The translations under genes and the position numbers were made by a program. From Arthrobacter sp. QXT-31 (GTDB taxonomy: Bacteria; Actinomycetota; Actinomycetes; Actinomycetales; Micrococcaceae), in contig NZ_CP019304.1 of the NCBI RefSeq assembly GCF_001969265.1, positions 992,001 through 1,056,000 on the forward strand: DNA of 64,000 bases, read 5' to 3'. Shown here in pieces: positions 56,502 to 64,000 of the stretch (positions are counted from its first letter, which is position 1; each line of letters opens with the position of its first letter). Below the pieces are notes generated by a model that was not told the DNA's origin, made no database searches, and was given only the letters and a program-made list of their open reading frames with translations.

Positions 56502-57472
56502 CGTGCTGCCTCCTTTTTGAAGAGCGAGAAAACGGTGCGGAGGGCGAAGGTCGCCACGATGATGGTGCCGATGACCACCACGACGCCGGCGGCGGAGGCC
56601 AGGCCGTATTCGTTGGCGAAGTAGAACGTCTGGTAGATCGCGTAGGGCAGGTTCGCGGTGCCCAGGCCGCCGGCGGTGAGGGTGAAGACCGAGTCGAAGT
56701 TCTGCACGATGTAGATCGCGCCGAGCAGGCCCCCGAGTTCCAGGTACTGGCGCAGGTGCGGCAGGGTCAGGTCGCGGAAGATGATCCACGGGCTGGCGCC
56801 GTCCATCTGGGCGGCTTCGATGGTGTCCATCGGGCGGGACTGCAGCCCGGCGAGCAGGATGAGCATCATGAACGGGGTCCACTGCCAGACCAGGGACGCG
56901 ATCACAGCTGCCAACGGGGCCTGGGACAGCAGGTCCAGCTGGGGGGCGGCGCTGCTGCCGAACAGCGACCAGACCCAGGTCAGGATGCCGTTGATCAGCC
57001 CGTAGGTCGGGTTCAGCAGGGCGTGCTTCCAGATCAGGGCCGCAGCCACCGGGACCACCAGGAACGGGGCGATCAGCAGGGTCCGGGCCAGGCCGCGGCC
57101 GATGAACTTCTTGTCCAGCAGCAGGGCCAGTCCCAAGCCGATGAGGAGGCTGATCAGCACCACGGAGACGGTGAGGACGATAGTGGTGAAGATGGCCTGG
57201 CGCAGGTCGGGGTCGGTGAGGACCGTGACGTAGTTCTCCAGACCGGTGAAAGCGGTCTTGTCGGGGCTGAGGCTGTTCCAGCTCATGAACGAGATGATCA
57301 GCGTCACCAGGAACGGAAGCTGGGTGACGATGATGAGGAAGATCAGCGCCGGCAGCAGCGGTGCGCGCCGCGCCCAGGCCAGGGCGCGTTCCCGCGACCG
57401 GGTATCCCGTGGGGACGGGGATTTGGGTGCGCTGTGCCCCGGACGGGAGATACGCGCCGTTGCGGTAGTCAT
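56498..57472 (-). CDS. Carbohydrate ABC transporter permease (MalF type)
   Basis: The 324-residue permease starts at 57472 (MTTATARISRPG) with AGGAGA upstream. After a basic N-terminus come APLLPALIFLIIVTQLPFLVTLIISF and FTGLENYVTVLTDPDLRQAIFTTIVLT. The coupling loop is IEAAQMDGASPWIIFRDLTLPHL, typical of MalF-type sugar permeases. It pairs with the MalG-type protein through a 4-base gene overlap. Substrate specificity, taken from the operon, is a polyol. Confidence 0.9.
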   Translation of the reverse strand: MTTATARISRPGHSAPKSPSPRDTRSRERALAWARRAPLLPALIFLIIVTQLPFLVTLIISFMSWNSLSPDKTAFTGLENYVTVLTDPDLRQAIFTTIVLTVSVVLISLLIGLGLALLLDKKFIGRGLARTLLIAPFLVVPVAAALIWKHALLNPTYGLINGILTWVWSLFGSSAAPQLDLLSQAPLAAVIASLVWQWTPFMMLILLAGLQSRPMDTIEAAQMDGASPWIIFRDLTLPHLRQYLELGGLLGAIYIVQNFDSVFTLTAGGLGTANLPYAIYQTFYFANEYGLASAAGVVVVIGTIIVATFALRTVFSLFKKEAAR

Positions 57473-57498
57473 GATGTTCTCCTGCGGTTCGGTTGAGG

Positions 57499-58845
57499 TC
57501 ACTTGTACTTGTTGCCGACTTTTTCGGCGGCCTGCTGGCCCTTGTTCAGCGCGTTAACCACGGTGCCCTGGCCCGCGATGGCGGAGCTGATCCCCTGCGA
57601 GACGCTGGTGCCCAGGGCGGCGAACTCGGGGATGCCGACGAACTGGATCCCGACGGCGGGACGCGGCTGGGCGCCCGGGTTCTTCGGGTCGGCGTTCTCG
57701 ATCGCGAAGCGCTCAGCCTTGAAGAACGGCGCGGCCTTCTGGAACTCGGCGTTCTCATAGGTGGAGATGCGCTTGCCGGAGGGGACCTTCGCCCAGCCCA
57801 GCTTGGCGGCCACCAGCTCCTCGTACTCCTTGGAGCTGGCCCAGGCGATGAACTTCCCGGCCGCGTCCTGTTTCTTGGAGGCCGCCTGCATGGCCCAGGA
57901 CCAGGTCCACAGCCACCCGGAGGACGCCGTCTTCTTCACCGGCGCCTGCGCGTACCCGATCTTGCCCTTCACCGGTGAGGCATCGGCTTCGAGGGCACCG
58001 GCGGCGGAGGTGGCGTCGTACCACATGGCCACCTTGCCCTGGCTCATGTTGTTCAGGCACTCGGTGAACCCGGCCTGCGCCGCACCGGCCTCGCCGTGCT
58101 TGCGCACCAGGTCAACGTAGAACTCGACCGCTTCGGTGAACTCGGGGGCGTTGACCTTCGCATTCCAGTCCTTGTCGTACCAGGTGCCGCCATAGGTGTT
58201 CACCACGGTGGTCAGCGGCGCGAAGACCTGGCCCCAGCCCGGCTGCCCGCGCAGGCAGATCCCCTTCATGCCCGGCGCGGCGCCGTCGGCCTTCGCCGCC
58301 AGCTCGGCCACCTGGTCCCAGGTGGGCTTCTCCGGCATGGTCAGCCCCTTGGCGTCGAAGATGTCCTTCCGGTACATCAGGAAGGAGGACTCGCCGTAGA
58401 AGGGCTCGCCGTAAAGCTTGCCGTCCGCACCGGTCAGCGACGCCGTGTACGCGGGCAGGATGTCCGCCTGGTTGAACTTAGGGTCCTTCGCCACAGAATC
58501 CAGCGGCGCCAGCCACTTGTTCGCCGCGAAGAACGGGATCTCATAGTTGGACAGGGATGCGACGTCGTACTGGCCGGCCTGGCTGGAAAACTCCTGGCTG
58601 ATCTTCGCCCGGACATCGTTCTCCGGCAGGACCGTGTAGTTGACCTTGATCCCGGTTTCCCGAGTGAAGTTGTCCGCCGTCAGCTTCTGCAGGTCCTCCA
58701 TCTGCGGGTTGTTCACCATCAGGACGCTGATGCTGTTCGGGTCACCCGCGCTGTTGCCGCCGCCGGCTCCCGCACAGGCGGAGGCGGACAGGGCGATGCA
58801 CAGCGCACCTGCAGCCAGCGAGGCGGCACGCATCTTGGGACGCAT
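57499..58845 (-). CDS. Polyol/sugar ABC transporter substrate-binding lipoprotein
   Basis: The 448-residue family 1 extracellular solute-binding protein starts at 58845 (MRPKMRAASLAAG) after AAGGAG. A signal with lipobox LSASAC precedes the mature lobe: ISVLMVNNPQMEDLQKLTADNFTRETGIKVNYTVLPENDVRAKI, QYDVASLSNYEIPFFAANKWLAPLD, and LMYRKDIFDAKGLTMPEKPTWDQVAELA. These are as in SmoE/MalE-like polyol-binding proteins. It is the first gene of the polyol operon, divergent from the SorC regulator. Confidence 0.9.
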   Translation of the reverse strand: MRPKMRAASLAAGALCIALSASACAGAGGGNSAGDPNSISVLMVNNPQMEDLQKLTADNFTRETGIKVNYTVLPENDVRAKISQEFSSQAGQYDVASLSNYEIPFFAANKWLAPLDSVAKDPKFNQADILPAYTASLTGADGKLYGEPFYGESSFLMYRKDIFDAKGLTMPEKPTWDQVAELAAKADGAAPGMKGICLRGQPGWGQVFAPLTTVVNTYGGTWYDKDWNAKVNAPEFTEAVEFYVDLVRKHGEAGAAQAGFTECLNNMSQGKVAMWYDATSAAGALEADASPVKGKIGYAQAPVKKTASSGWLWTWSWAMQAASKKQDAAGKFIAWASSKEYEELVAAKLGWAKVPSGKRISTYENAEFQKAAPFFKAERFAIENADPKNPGAQPRPAVGIQFVGIPEFAALGTSVSQGISSAIAGQGTVVNALNKGQQAAEKVGNKYK

Positions 58846-58937
58846 AAGAACTCCTTTGTGCTCAAAAGTCAGGACACCGGTCCGGGCCGCAGCCGCGGAC
58901 CCGGTGGTATGGGCCGCTCGGCCCGTTGCAGCTTCGG

Positions 58938-59036
58938 CTCTCATCTGAGCTTGCTCATCTGAGCGAACTGCTGCTGCTCATCTGTCATGTGACTCTAGTC
59001 ATATATACTCGTTTGAGCAAGAGGCAATACTCAAAT
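58938..59036. promoter_or_regulatory. SorC operator array in the divergent polyol promoter
   Basis: Three direct repeats TCTCATCTGAGC (58939), GCTCATCTGAGC (58953, itself a palindrome) and GCTCATCTGTCA (58976) precede an inverted repeat TTTGAG (59012-59017) / CTCAAA (59030-59035). TGAGC/GCTCA is the shared half-site. The region lies between the binding-protein and SorC starts and is AT-rich around 59000-59035. Confidence 0.65.
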
Positions 59037-59062
59037 GATCAGATGTGCGAGAGGTGACGGGC

Positions 59063-60013
59063 ATGAGCGAGCTTTCCCATGAAGAGCTTCTGGCGCGCAT
59101 CAGCAGCGAGTACTACCTGGAGAACCGGTCCAAGGTGGAGATCGGCAGCAGCTACGGGATCTCGCGATTCCAGGTGGCGCGGCTGCTCACGGAGGCCCTC
59201 GAGAAGGGCATTGTGGAAATCAAAGTGAACTTCCCGTCCCGCGTCTCCGCTGCCGACATCCGCCGCATTGAGAAGTTCCTGGGGATCGGCGGGATCGCCG
59301 TTGCGGACACCAACGGGGACGTGATCCAGGCGCGCGGGATCCTGGCCAAGGCGGCCGCCGTCGAAATTTCCCGGCAGGCACCGGCGGGCGGGACCATGGG
59401 CATCTCCTGGTCCCGCACCCTGGACGTGGCCTCCCGGCTGGTCCGGGAGCTTCCCAAGTGCGACGTCGTCCAGCTCGCCGGCGCGCTCCCCACGGAAGGC
59501 GAGAGCAATCCCCTTGAGCTGATCCAGCGGCTGGGGCATGTGAGCGGGGGGCTCACCTGGCCGCTCTGGGCACCTTTGGTGGTGGAAGATCCGACGACGG
59601 CGGCCGGCTTGCGCCGCCAGCCGGAGATCGCCGAGGCGCTGGCGAAGGCGGACTCACTCGACCTGGCCGTCGTCGCCATCGGTGCGTGGAAGCCCGGCAC
59701 CTCCACCATCTGGGACCGGGCCGACGCCGACGTGAGGCAGGCGGCAGTGGAGGCCGGCGCCGTCGGGGAATGCTCCGGCCGGCTGATCAACGCCAAAGGC
59801 GTTGCGGTGGAGTCGGGGCTGGACGAGCAGATCATCGCCGTCAGCATCAAGCAGCTGCAGCGCACCCCGAAGGTGATCGCCGTGGCCCAGGGGGAAGCGC
59901 GGGCTGAAGCGGTGCTGGCGGTGGCGAAGGCCGGCTTCGTCACCACCCTGATCATTGATTCGCCGCTGGCCAAGGCCCTGACTGACCTAATCGATGAGGA
60001 GAAGAGTCAATGA
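59063..60013 (+). CDS. SorC-family sugar-binding transcriptional regulator
   Basis: The 316-residue protein starts at 59063 (MSELSHEELLARISSEYY) after GAGGTG. The helix-turn-helix is NRSKVEIGSSYGISRFQVARLLTEALEKGIVEI (about residues 21-53). The C-terminal sugar-binding domain has ISWSRTLDVASRL, RLGHVSGGLTWPLWAP, and GAWKPGTSTIWD. SorC proteins sense sugar phosphates or polyols and control the adjacent catabolic genes. Its stop overlaps the xylulokinase start by four bases. It probably regulates both itself and the divergent polyol operon through the array at 58938-59036. Confidence 0.92.
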   Translation: MSELSHEELLARISSEYYLENRSKVEIGSSYGISRFQVARLLTEALEKGIVEIKVNFPSRVSAADIRRIEKFLGIGGIAVADTNGDVIQARGILAKAAAVEISRQAPAGGTMGISWSRTLDVASRLVRELPKCDVVQLAGALPTEGESNPLELIQRLGHVSGGLTWPLWAPLVVEDPTTAAGLRRQPEIAEALAKADSLDLAVVAIGAWKPGTSTIWDRADADVRQAAVEAGAVGECSGRLINAKGVAVESGLDEQIIAVSIKQLQRTPKVIAVAQGEARAEAVLAVAKAGFVTTLIIDSPLAKALTDLIDEEKSQ

Positions 60014-61413
60014 GCGTTGTTATCGGTGTGGATTCCTCCACCCAGTCCTGCAAGGTCCTCGCTGTGGACGCCGAAAGCGGTGACGTGGTCGCGTCCGGTG
60101 CTGCGTCCCACCCTGACCTCACGGCCGTGGACCCGCACGTTTGGACGTCCGCACTGAAGGAAGCGTGGCATTCCGCCGGCGCCGACCGGCTGGGCGGTTC
60201 CGTCGCCGGTGCCGGCATCGCCGCGCAGCAGCACGGGATGGTGGCCATCGACAGTTCGGGGACACCCGTGCACGACGCGCTGCTGTGGAATGACACCCGC
60301 AGCGCCGCGGATGCGGCGAGGCTGCGGAACGAACTTGGGGCTGAGGCGTGGGTGGATGCCGTCAACCTGGTCCCGGTGGCGTCGTTCACCATCTCCAAGC
60401 TCGCGTGGCTGGCGCGGAACGAGCCCGACGCCGCGGCCCGCGTGGACCAGGTGGTCCTCCCCCACGACTGGCTCAACGGCGCGATGGCCGGGGAATTCAC
60501 GACTGACCGGAGCGACGCCTCGGGCACCGGATACTTCTCCCCCGTGACGGACAGCTACCGGCCGGACCTGCTGGAACGCTTCTTCGGACGGGCTCCGCGG
60601 CTGCCGCGCGTGGTGGCTTCAGGTGAGGCTGCCGGCACCGTGCAGAGCGGCTGGGGCATCGACGGCGCCGTCCTGGCCGCCGGTGCCGGGGACAATGCCG
60701 CGGCGGCGCTGGGGCTGGGGCTGCGTCCGGGTGAGGTGGTGGTCTCGATCGGCACCTCCGGGACTGTTTTCACCGCGTCGCCGTCCGCGATGCCGGACGT
60801 GAGCGGTGAAGTGGCGGGGTTTGCGGACGCCGCCGGCGGCCACCTGCCGCTTCTGGCCATGCTCAACTCGGCCCGGGTGATGGCCGCGACCGCGTCCATG
60901 CTCGGCGTCGATCTGGCGACGTTGGATTCCCTGGCACTCGCCGCGGGCAACGATGCCGGCGGGCTGACGTTCCTGCCGTACCTGGACGGCGAGCGCAGCC
61001 CCAACCTGCCGCACGCGAGCGGGAGCCTGGTTGGTCTGAGCCGGAGCAACATGTCACCGGAGAACCTCGCGCGGGCCTCCGTGCTGGGAGTGCTGAACTC
61101 GCTGGCCGATGCCATCGACGTGCTGCGGCAGCTGGGCGGGACGCCGGACAAGGTCTTGCTCATTGGTGGTGGTTCGAAATCGCATGCCCTGCGGCAGGCC
61201 GCGGCCAGCATCTTCAACCTGCCCGTCGAGGTGCCGGCAAGCCGGGAGTACGTGGCGCTCGGTGCTGCGAAGCAGGCGGCATGGGCAGCGACCGGAGAGC
61301 TTCCGGACTGGAGGCGCAGCATCGAGGCGGCCTACGAGCCCGACGGCGACTGGGGCTTCAGCGTCCGCGAGCGGTATGCAACGGCCCGCCGGAACATTTA
61401 CGGCGTCGGCTGA
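60010..61413 (+). CDS. xylB: Xylulokinase
   Basis: The 467-residue FGGY kinase has an N-terminal phosphate motif GVDSSTQSCK with Asp8, AAQQHGMVAIDSSG, LLWNDTRS, the catalytic Asp228 in GAGDNAAAALG, and SIGTSGTVF for ATP. QQHGMV and WNDTR favour xylulokinase over glycerol or gluconate kinases. It converts D-xylulose to D-xylulose 5-phosphate for the pentose phosphate pathway, a step after arabitol/xylitol dehydrogenase. It is coupled to the SorC gene by an ATGA overlap. No terminator was found immediately after it. Confidence 0.9.
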   Translation: MSVVIGVDSSTQSCKVLAVDAESGDVVASGAASHPDLTAVDPHVWTSALKEAWHSAGADRLGGSVAGAGIAAQQHGMVAIDSSGTPVHDALLWNDTRSAADAARLRNELGAEAWVDAVNLVPVASFTISKLAWLARNEPDAAARVDQVVLPHDWLNGAMAGEFTTDRSDASGTGYFSPVTDSYRPDLLERFFGRAPRLPRVVASGEAAGTVQSGWGIDGAVLAAGAGDNAAAALGLGLRPGEVVVSIGTSGTVFTASPSAMPDVSGEVAGFADAAGGHLPLLAMLNSARVMAATASMLGVDLATLDSLALAAGNDAGGLTFLPYLDGERSPNLPHASGSLVGLSRSNMSPENLARASVLGVLNSLADAIDVLRQLGGTPDKVLLIGGGSKSHALRQAAASIFNLPVEVPASREYVALGAAKQAAWAATGELPDWRRSIEAAYEPDGDWGFSVRERYATARRNIYGVG

Positions 61414-61445
61414 GCTGGTCGCTGGTTGAAACCGTCGAAGCCAGA

Positions 61446-61601
61446 TCAGTCGCTGTCGTAGCGGGCGAGTGCCTCGATGTAGACAGCGGCAGTTTCCTGG
61501 TCGCCCTTCGCGGTGTACTTGGCGATGATGTTCGCCAGGTCGCGTTTGATGACGCAGCGCGCGTCATACGGTTCACGAGGACGGGGAACGTAATCGTTCA
61601 T
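61446..61601 (-). CDS. Small hypothetical protein B (51 aa)
   Basis: ATG 61601 overlaps the stop of the preceding mini-gene by four bases (ATGA), and AAGGGAG lies about 10 bases upstream. The 51-residue product reads as a compact charged helical protein: YDARCVIKRDLANIIAKYTAKGDQ, then ETAAVYIEALARYDSD. No known motif is recognised. The paired overlap with 61598-61723 indicates a two-gene operon of small proteins, antisense to and just after xylB, just before the Wadjet locus. Confidence 0.65.
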   Translation of the reverse strand: MNDYVPRPREPYDARCVIKRDLANIIAKYTAKGDQETAAVYIEALARYDSD

Positions 61602-61723
61602 GACGCCCAGCTCCCTTGCACCTCTTCACGCTCCAGCAGATAGCGCAGAAATGCCGCCTGGTTATCGATTTCCCGCTGCTTGCGCGGGGAGACCCAGTCC
61701 AGCACTTCTTTGTCGTCGGCCAT
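61598..61723 (-). CDS. Small hypothetical protein A (41 aa)
   Basis: ATG 61723 has AAGGGGTG six bases upstream and gives a 41-residue protein: MADDKEVLDWVSPRKQREI, then DNQAAFLRYLLEREEVQGSWAS. It is charged and helical, and a WVSPRKQREIDNQ segment could mediate protein binding. The stop overlaps the next ATG. A longer frame to 61819 lacks a ribosome site and is ignored. I do not recognise a family. Confidence 0.65.
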   Translation of the reverse strand: MADDKEVLDWVSPRKQREIDNQAAFLRYLLEREEVQGSWAS

Positions 61724-62029
61724 GATGTTCACCCCTTTCCAGGTTATGGATTGATGGTGAACCTGTTCGGGCAAGATCCGCGAAAGTTTCCGGCAAGATC
61801 GGCGAAGGTCTTCCTCCACGGCAAGCCTAGGGCGGGGCTACATTCACGAGTTCAAGCTGCATCGGCTCGCCTGCGAACGATGCGAGAGAGTTTTTGTCCA
61901 GATAATGGCTCCTGAAGACCTCCTAGCGGCCATTATCTGGACAAAAACTCGGATGGGTTTCGCCTTTCGATGTCGGCGGCGCCCCTTAGAGTGAACTGAC
62001 GGTAAGTGAGGCGACACCGCGAGGATCGG
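61724..62029. other. 306-base gap between the mini-operon and the Wadjet locus
   Basis: It contains the promoter of the minus-strand mini-operon, the second copy of the dispersed palindromic repeat (61888-61950), and the short leader with GAGG ribosome site of the DUF3375 gene. No further coding frame is convincing. Confidence 0.55.
61888..61950. repeat. Dispersed palindromic repeat, copy 2
   Basis: The arms begin GAGTTTTTGTCCAGATAA (61888-61909) and end TTATCTGGACAAAAACTC (61929-61950), separated by 19 bases. Relative to copy 1, A to C in the left arm is matched by T to G in the right arm, and the wobble pair becomes a Watson-Crick pair, so the stem is fully complementary here. Confidence 0.8.
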
Positions 62030-63472
62030 ATGGACTACTACGCAATCAACGCCCTGCGTGAGAACCATGCAGGCTGGTCCCTGCTGCGCGCCCAGAACGC
62101 CCCGCTGGCCATCTCGTTTTTCATGGCGGCCTTCACCGGACCGAACCAGCGCAACGTCGGCCGCCAGCAGCTCATCGACGGCCTCGACGATGTGCTCTTC
62201 GGCCTCCGCGATGCCTACGGCGAGGACAAGTTCCCGCGGCAGGCAGCCGAGTACCTGGACGACTGGGCCGCCCCCGAAAGGGCGTGGCTGCGGAAGTACT
62301 ACATCCAGGGCCAGGACGAGCCCCGCTACGACCTCACCCCGGCGGCCGAGGACGTGGTCCGCTGGGTGGAGAGCCTCAAGGGCAGGGACTTCGTCGCCAC
62401 CCAGTCGCGGCTGACGAGCATCTTCGCGGTCCTGGAGCGGCTGGTCCAGCAGTCGGAGACGGACCCTGAGGTTCGCCTCAAGGAACTGCAAAGCCAGCGG
62501 GACGCCATCGACGCAGAGATGCAGCGCATCCGCGACGGCAACATCCGCGTCATGACAGCGCCGGAAGCCCTGGACCACTTCCAACAGCTGACGGCCCTGG
62601 CCAAGGATCTCCTCTCCGACTTCCGCGAGGTCGAGCAGAACTTCCGCAAGCTGGACCGCCAGGTCCGCGAGCAGATCGCCACCTGGGACGGCACCCAGGG
62701 CGAGCTGCTGGAATCGATCTTCGCCAACCAGCAGGACATCAGCAGCTCCCTGCAGGGCCGGACATTCCAGGGCTTTTGGGACTACCTCATGTCCCCAGAA
62801 TCCCGGCGGAAACTGCAGGAACTCCTCCAGCGCGCCACCCAAATCGAAGCCCTGGCCAGCACCGAGAACCTGCACACCGTCACCAACCTGCACCAGGACT
62901 GGCTGCCCGCCGTCGAACAGACCCAGGCCACCGTCCGCCAGCTGTCCCAGCAGATGCGCCGGCTGCTGGACGACAAGGTGTTCCTCGAAAACAAGCGCAT
63001 TATGCAGCTGATCCGAAGCGCCGAGTCGGGCGCGCTGGCAACAAGGGAACAACCGCCGTCGGGCGACTTCATCGCCATCGATGGCCCTCAGGTGGAGATC
63101 ACCCTGCCGTTCGAACGCCCGCTGTACGAACCAAGCCGGCGGGTCATGGTCGAGGACCACATCGAAACCGCCGACGACGCGGACGTGGACGCCGGCGCCC
63201 TGTTCAGCCAGTTCCATGTGGACAAGGAACGCCTGAAAGCCAATATTGACGCCGTCCTCGCCGAGGCCGAACAGGCCACGCTGGCGGACATCACAAAGAA
63301 ACACCCCGTACAGCAGGGTCTCGCGGAGATCGTGGCCTACTACCAGCTGGCCACGGAGTCCGACTGGGCCACCATCAACGCGGAGACCGAGCAGCACATA
63401 GCCTGGCAGCTGGAAGACGGCAGCATCCGCGAAGCCACACTCGAACAGATCATCTTCGGAAGGCCCGCATGA
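62030..63472 (+). CDS. jetA: Wadjet system protein JetA (DUF3375, MksF-like kleisin)
   Basis: The 480-residue protein starts at 62030 (MDYYAINALRENHAGW) with GAGG five bases upstream. It carries DUF3375 features: LLRAQNAPLAISFFMAAF at the N-terminus, WLRKYYIQGQDEPRYDLTPAAEDVVRWVESL, a long coiled-coil-rich middle (RLKELQSQRDAIDAEMQRI), and FERPLYEP near residue 365. In JetABCD, JetA is the MksF-type kleisin that links the JetC SMC ATPase to JetB; the complex detects and, with JetD nuclease, cleaves closed circular plasmid DNA. Its stop overlaps the DUF4194 start by four bases. Confidence 0.92.
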   Translation: MDYYAINALRENHAGWSLLRAQNAPLAISFFMAAFTGPNQRNVGRQQLIDGLDDVLFGLRDAYGEDKFPRQAAEYLDDWAAPERAWLRKYYIQGQDEPRYDLTPAAEDVVRWVESLKGRDFVATQSRLTSIFAVLERLVQQSETDPEVRLKELQSQRDAIDAEMQRIRDGNIRVMTAPEALDHFQQLTALAKDLLSDFREVEQNFRKLDRQVREQIATWDGTQGELLESIFANQQDISSSLQGRTFQGFWDYLMSPESRRKLQELLQRATQIEALASTENLHTVTNLHQDWLPAVEQTQATVRQLSQQMRRLLDDKVFLENKRIMQLIRSAESGALATREQPPSGDFIAIDGPQVEITLPFERPLYEPSRRVMVEDHIETADDADVDAGALFSQFHVDKERLKANIDAVLAEAEQATLADITKKHPVQQGLAEIVAYYQLATESDWATINAETEQHIAWQLEDGSIREATLEQIIFGRPA

Positions 63473-64000
63473 ATCCGGCAGAGAATTTCCCAGCCACAGC
63501 GGAAACGGAAAGCCGCACGCCCGAGGAACTTCCCGGCGTCGTCACCCGGCTCTTCAAAGGCGTGCTGTACGCCGAAGCGGACGAGAAGGTCTGGCAGTCG
63601 CTGCTGCGCCTGTCCTCCCAGGTCCGCGACTACGTGTCCGTGCTGGGGCTGGACCTGATCCTGGACGAGTCCGAGGGCTACGCGTTCCTGAAGTCGCGCG
63701 AGGATCCGGACGGCACGCTCCCCCGGCTCATCGCCCGCCGCACGCTCACCTTCAACGTCAGCCTCCTGCTGGTCCTCCTCCGCCGCCGCATGCTGGAGTT
63801 CGACATCAACAGCAGCGAGGTCAGGCTCATCATGACCGAGCAGGACATCGTGGACATGGTCTCGCTGTTCCGGCCCGAATCCAGCAACGAGGCCCGGACC
63901 CTGGACCGGCTCCGGGCCGACATCAAGAAAGTGGTGGAGCTCGGCTTTCTTCGGAAGCTCAAGGGGCAGGCGGACACGTACGAGGTGGCCCGCATCCTCA
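63469..64000 (+). CDS. jetB: Wadjet system protein JetB (DUF4194, MksE-like), N-terminal part
   Basis: The frame opens at ATG 63469 (ATGA overlap with jetA) and runs past the window end, giving 177 residues. Winged-helix-like DUF4194 features are TRLFKGVLYAEADEKVWQSLL, RDYVSVLGLDLILDESEGYAFLKSRE, LTFNVSLLLVLLRRRMLEFD and RADIKKVVELGFLRKL. JetB is the MksE-type KITE subunit that dimerises on the JetA kleisin. The order DUF3375-DUF4194 is the first half of a Wadjet operon; jetC and jetD should lie just beyond 64000. Confidence 0.9.
   Translation, partial: MNPAENFPATAETESRTPEELPGVVTRLFKGVLYAEADEKVWQSLLRLSSQVRDYVSVLGLDLILDESEGYAFLKSREDPDGTLPRLIARRTLTFNVSLLLVLLRRRMLEFDINSSEVRLIMTEQDIVDMVSLFRPESSNEARTLDRLRADIKKVVELGFLRKLKGQADTYEVARIL

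Noticed and set aside
56502..56882. N-terminal extension of the MalG-type permease frame
   Set aside because: It overlaps the MalF-type permease; the ATG at 56501 has AAGGAGG and matches family length.
1..64000. CRISPR arrays, tRNA or rRNA genes, prophage attachment sites
   Set aside because: No regularly spaced direct repeats, cloverleaf-type sequences, rRNA-like stretches or phage gene clusters were seen in reading the window.

Overview
The window is a high-GC actinobacterial chromosome segment. I infer a soil Micrococcaceae of the Arthrobacter / Pseudarthrobacter type. The reasons are the base composition, the Shine-Dalgarno (SD) style, and the mix of many catabolic islands with BTAD, TM2 and DUF4190 proteins, a GntP gluconate system and an IS1182 element. 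No rRNA, tRNA, CRISPR array or prophage was seen.

Region 1 (1-1.6 kb): the 3' end of a cyclopropane-fatty-acid-synthase-like methyltransferase, a DJ-1/PfpI protein and a small hypothetical gene.

Region 2 (1.57-32.4 kb) is a large catabolic island for an unidentified nitrogenous compound. A minus-strand operon (7270 to 1569) encodes a HAD protein, a DAO-type FAD oxidase, an aldehyde dehydrogenase, a tartrate/isopropylmalate-type dehydrogenase and a D-2-hydroxyacid dehydrogenase. Divergent from it run an amino-acid-type ABC importer, a sarcosine/N-methyltryptophan-oxidase-like flavoenzyme, a class III aminotransferase, a semialdehyde dehydrogenase and a GntR/FCD regulator. A duplicated set of binding protein, permease and GntR regulator follows, but without an ATPase. 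A cupin gene and a giant FAD/Fe-S dehydrogenase come next. After a glycogen-debranching-like gene, which looks like a bystander, a second minus-strand operon (32368 to 24340) holds another HAD, RidA, a D-threonine-aldolase-like PLP enzyme, an SDR, two FAD oxidases, an aldehyde dehydrogenase and a third GntR/FCD regulator. The transcription units are tied together by about ten copies of a 12-bp palindrome, ATTGTYRACAAT, in the promoter gaps. I read this as one regulon: import, FAD-dependent oxidation to imines, RidA imine hydrolysis, then aldehyde and keto-acid oxidation.

Region 3 (32.5-35.6 kb): gluconate permease and kinase divergent from an FCD regulator, with a nested symmetric operator between them. 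Region 4 (35.7-47.3 kb): accessory and housekeeping genes. These are a secreted acidic protein, an IS1182-family element apparently flanked by CTAG, a 55-residue membrane protein, a BTAD regulator, a pRiA4b ORF-3-like protein, a cold-shock protein, a phosphoribosyltransferase-hydrolase fusion, a TfoX-like protein and a GH15 glucoamylase-like enzyme. Region 5 (47.4-52.9 kb): a giant repeat-rich surface protein, a TM2 protein and a DUF4190 protein.

Region 6 (52.9-61.4 kb) is a polyol utilisation locus: ABC importer, zinc alcohol dehydrogenase and mannitol/arabitol dehydrogenase, divergent from a SorC regulator and xylulokinase. Region 7 (61.4-64 kb): two overlapping mini-genes, a dispersed hairpin repeat also found at 51 kb with compensatory base changes, and the first two genes of a Wadjet (JetABCD) anti-plasmid system, cut by the window edge.
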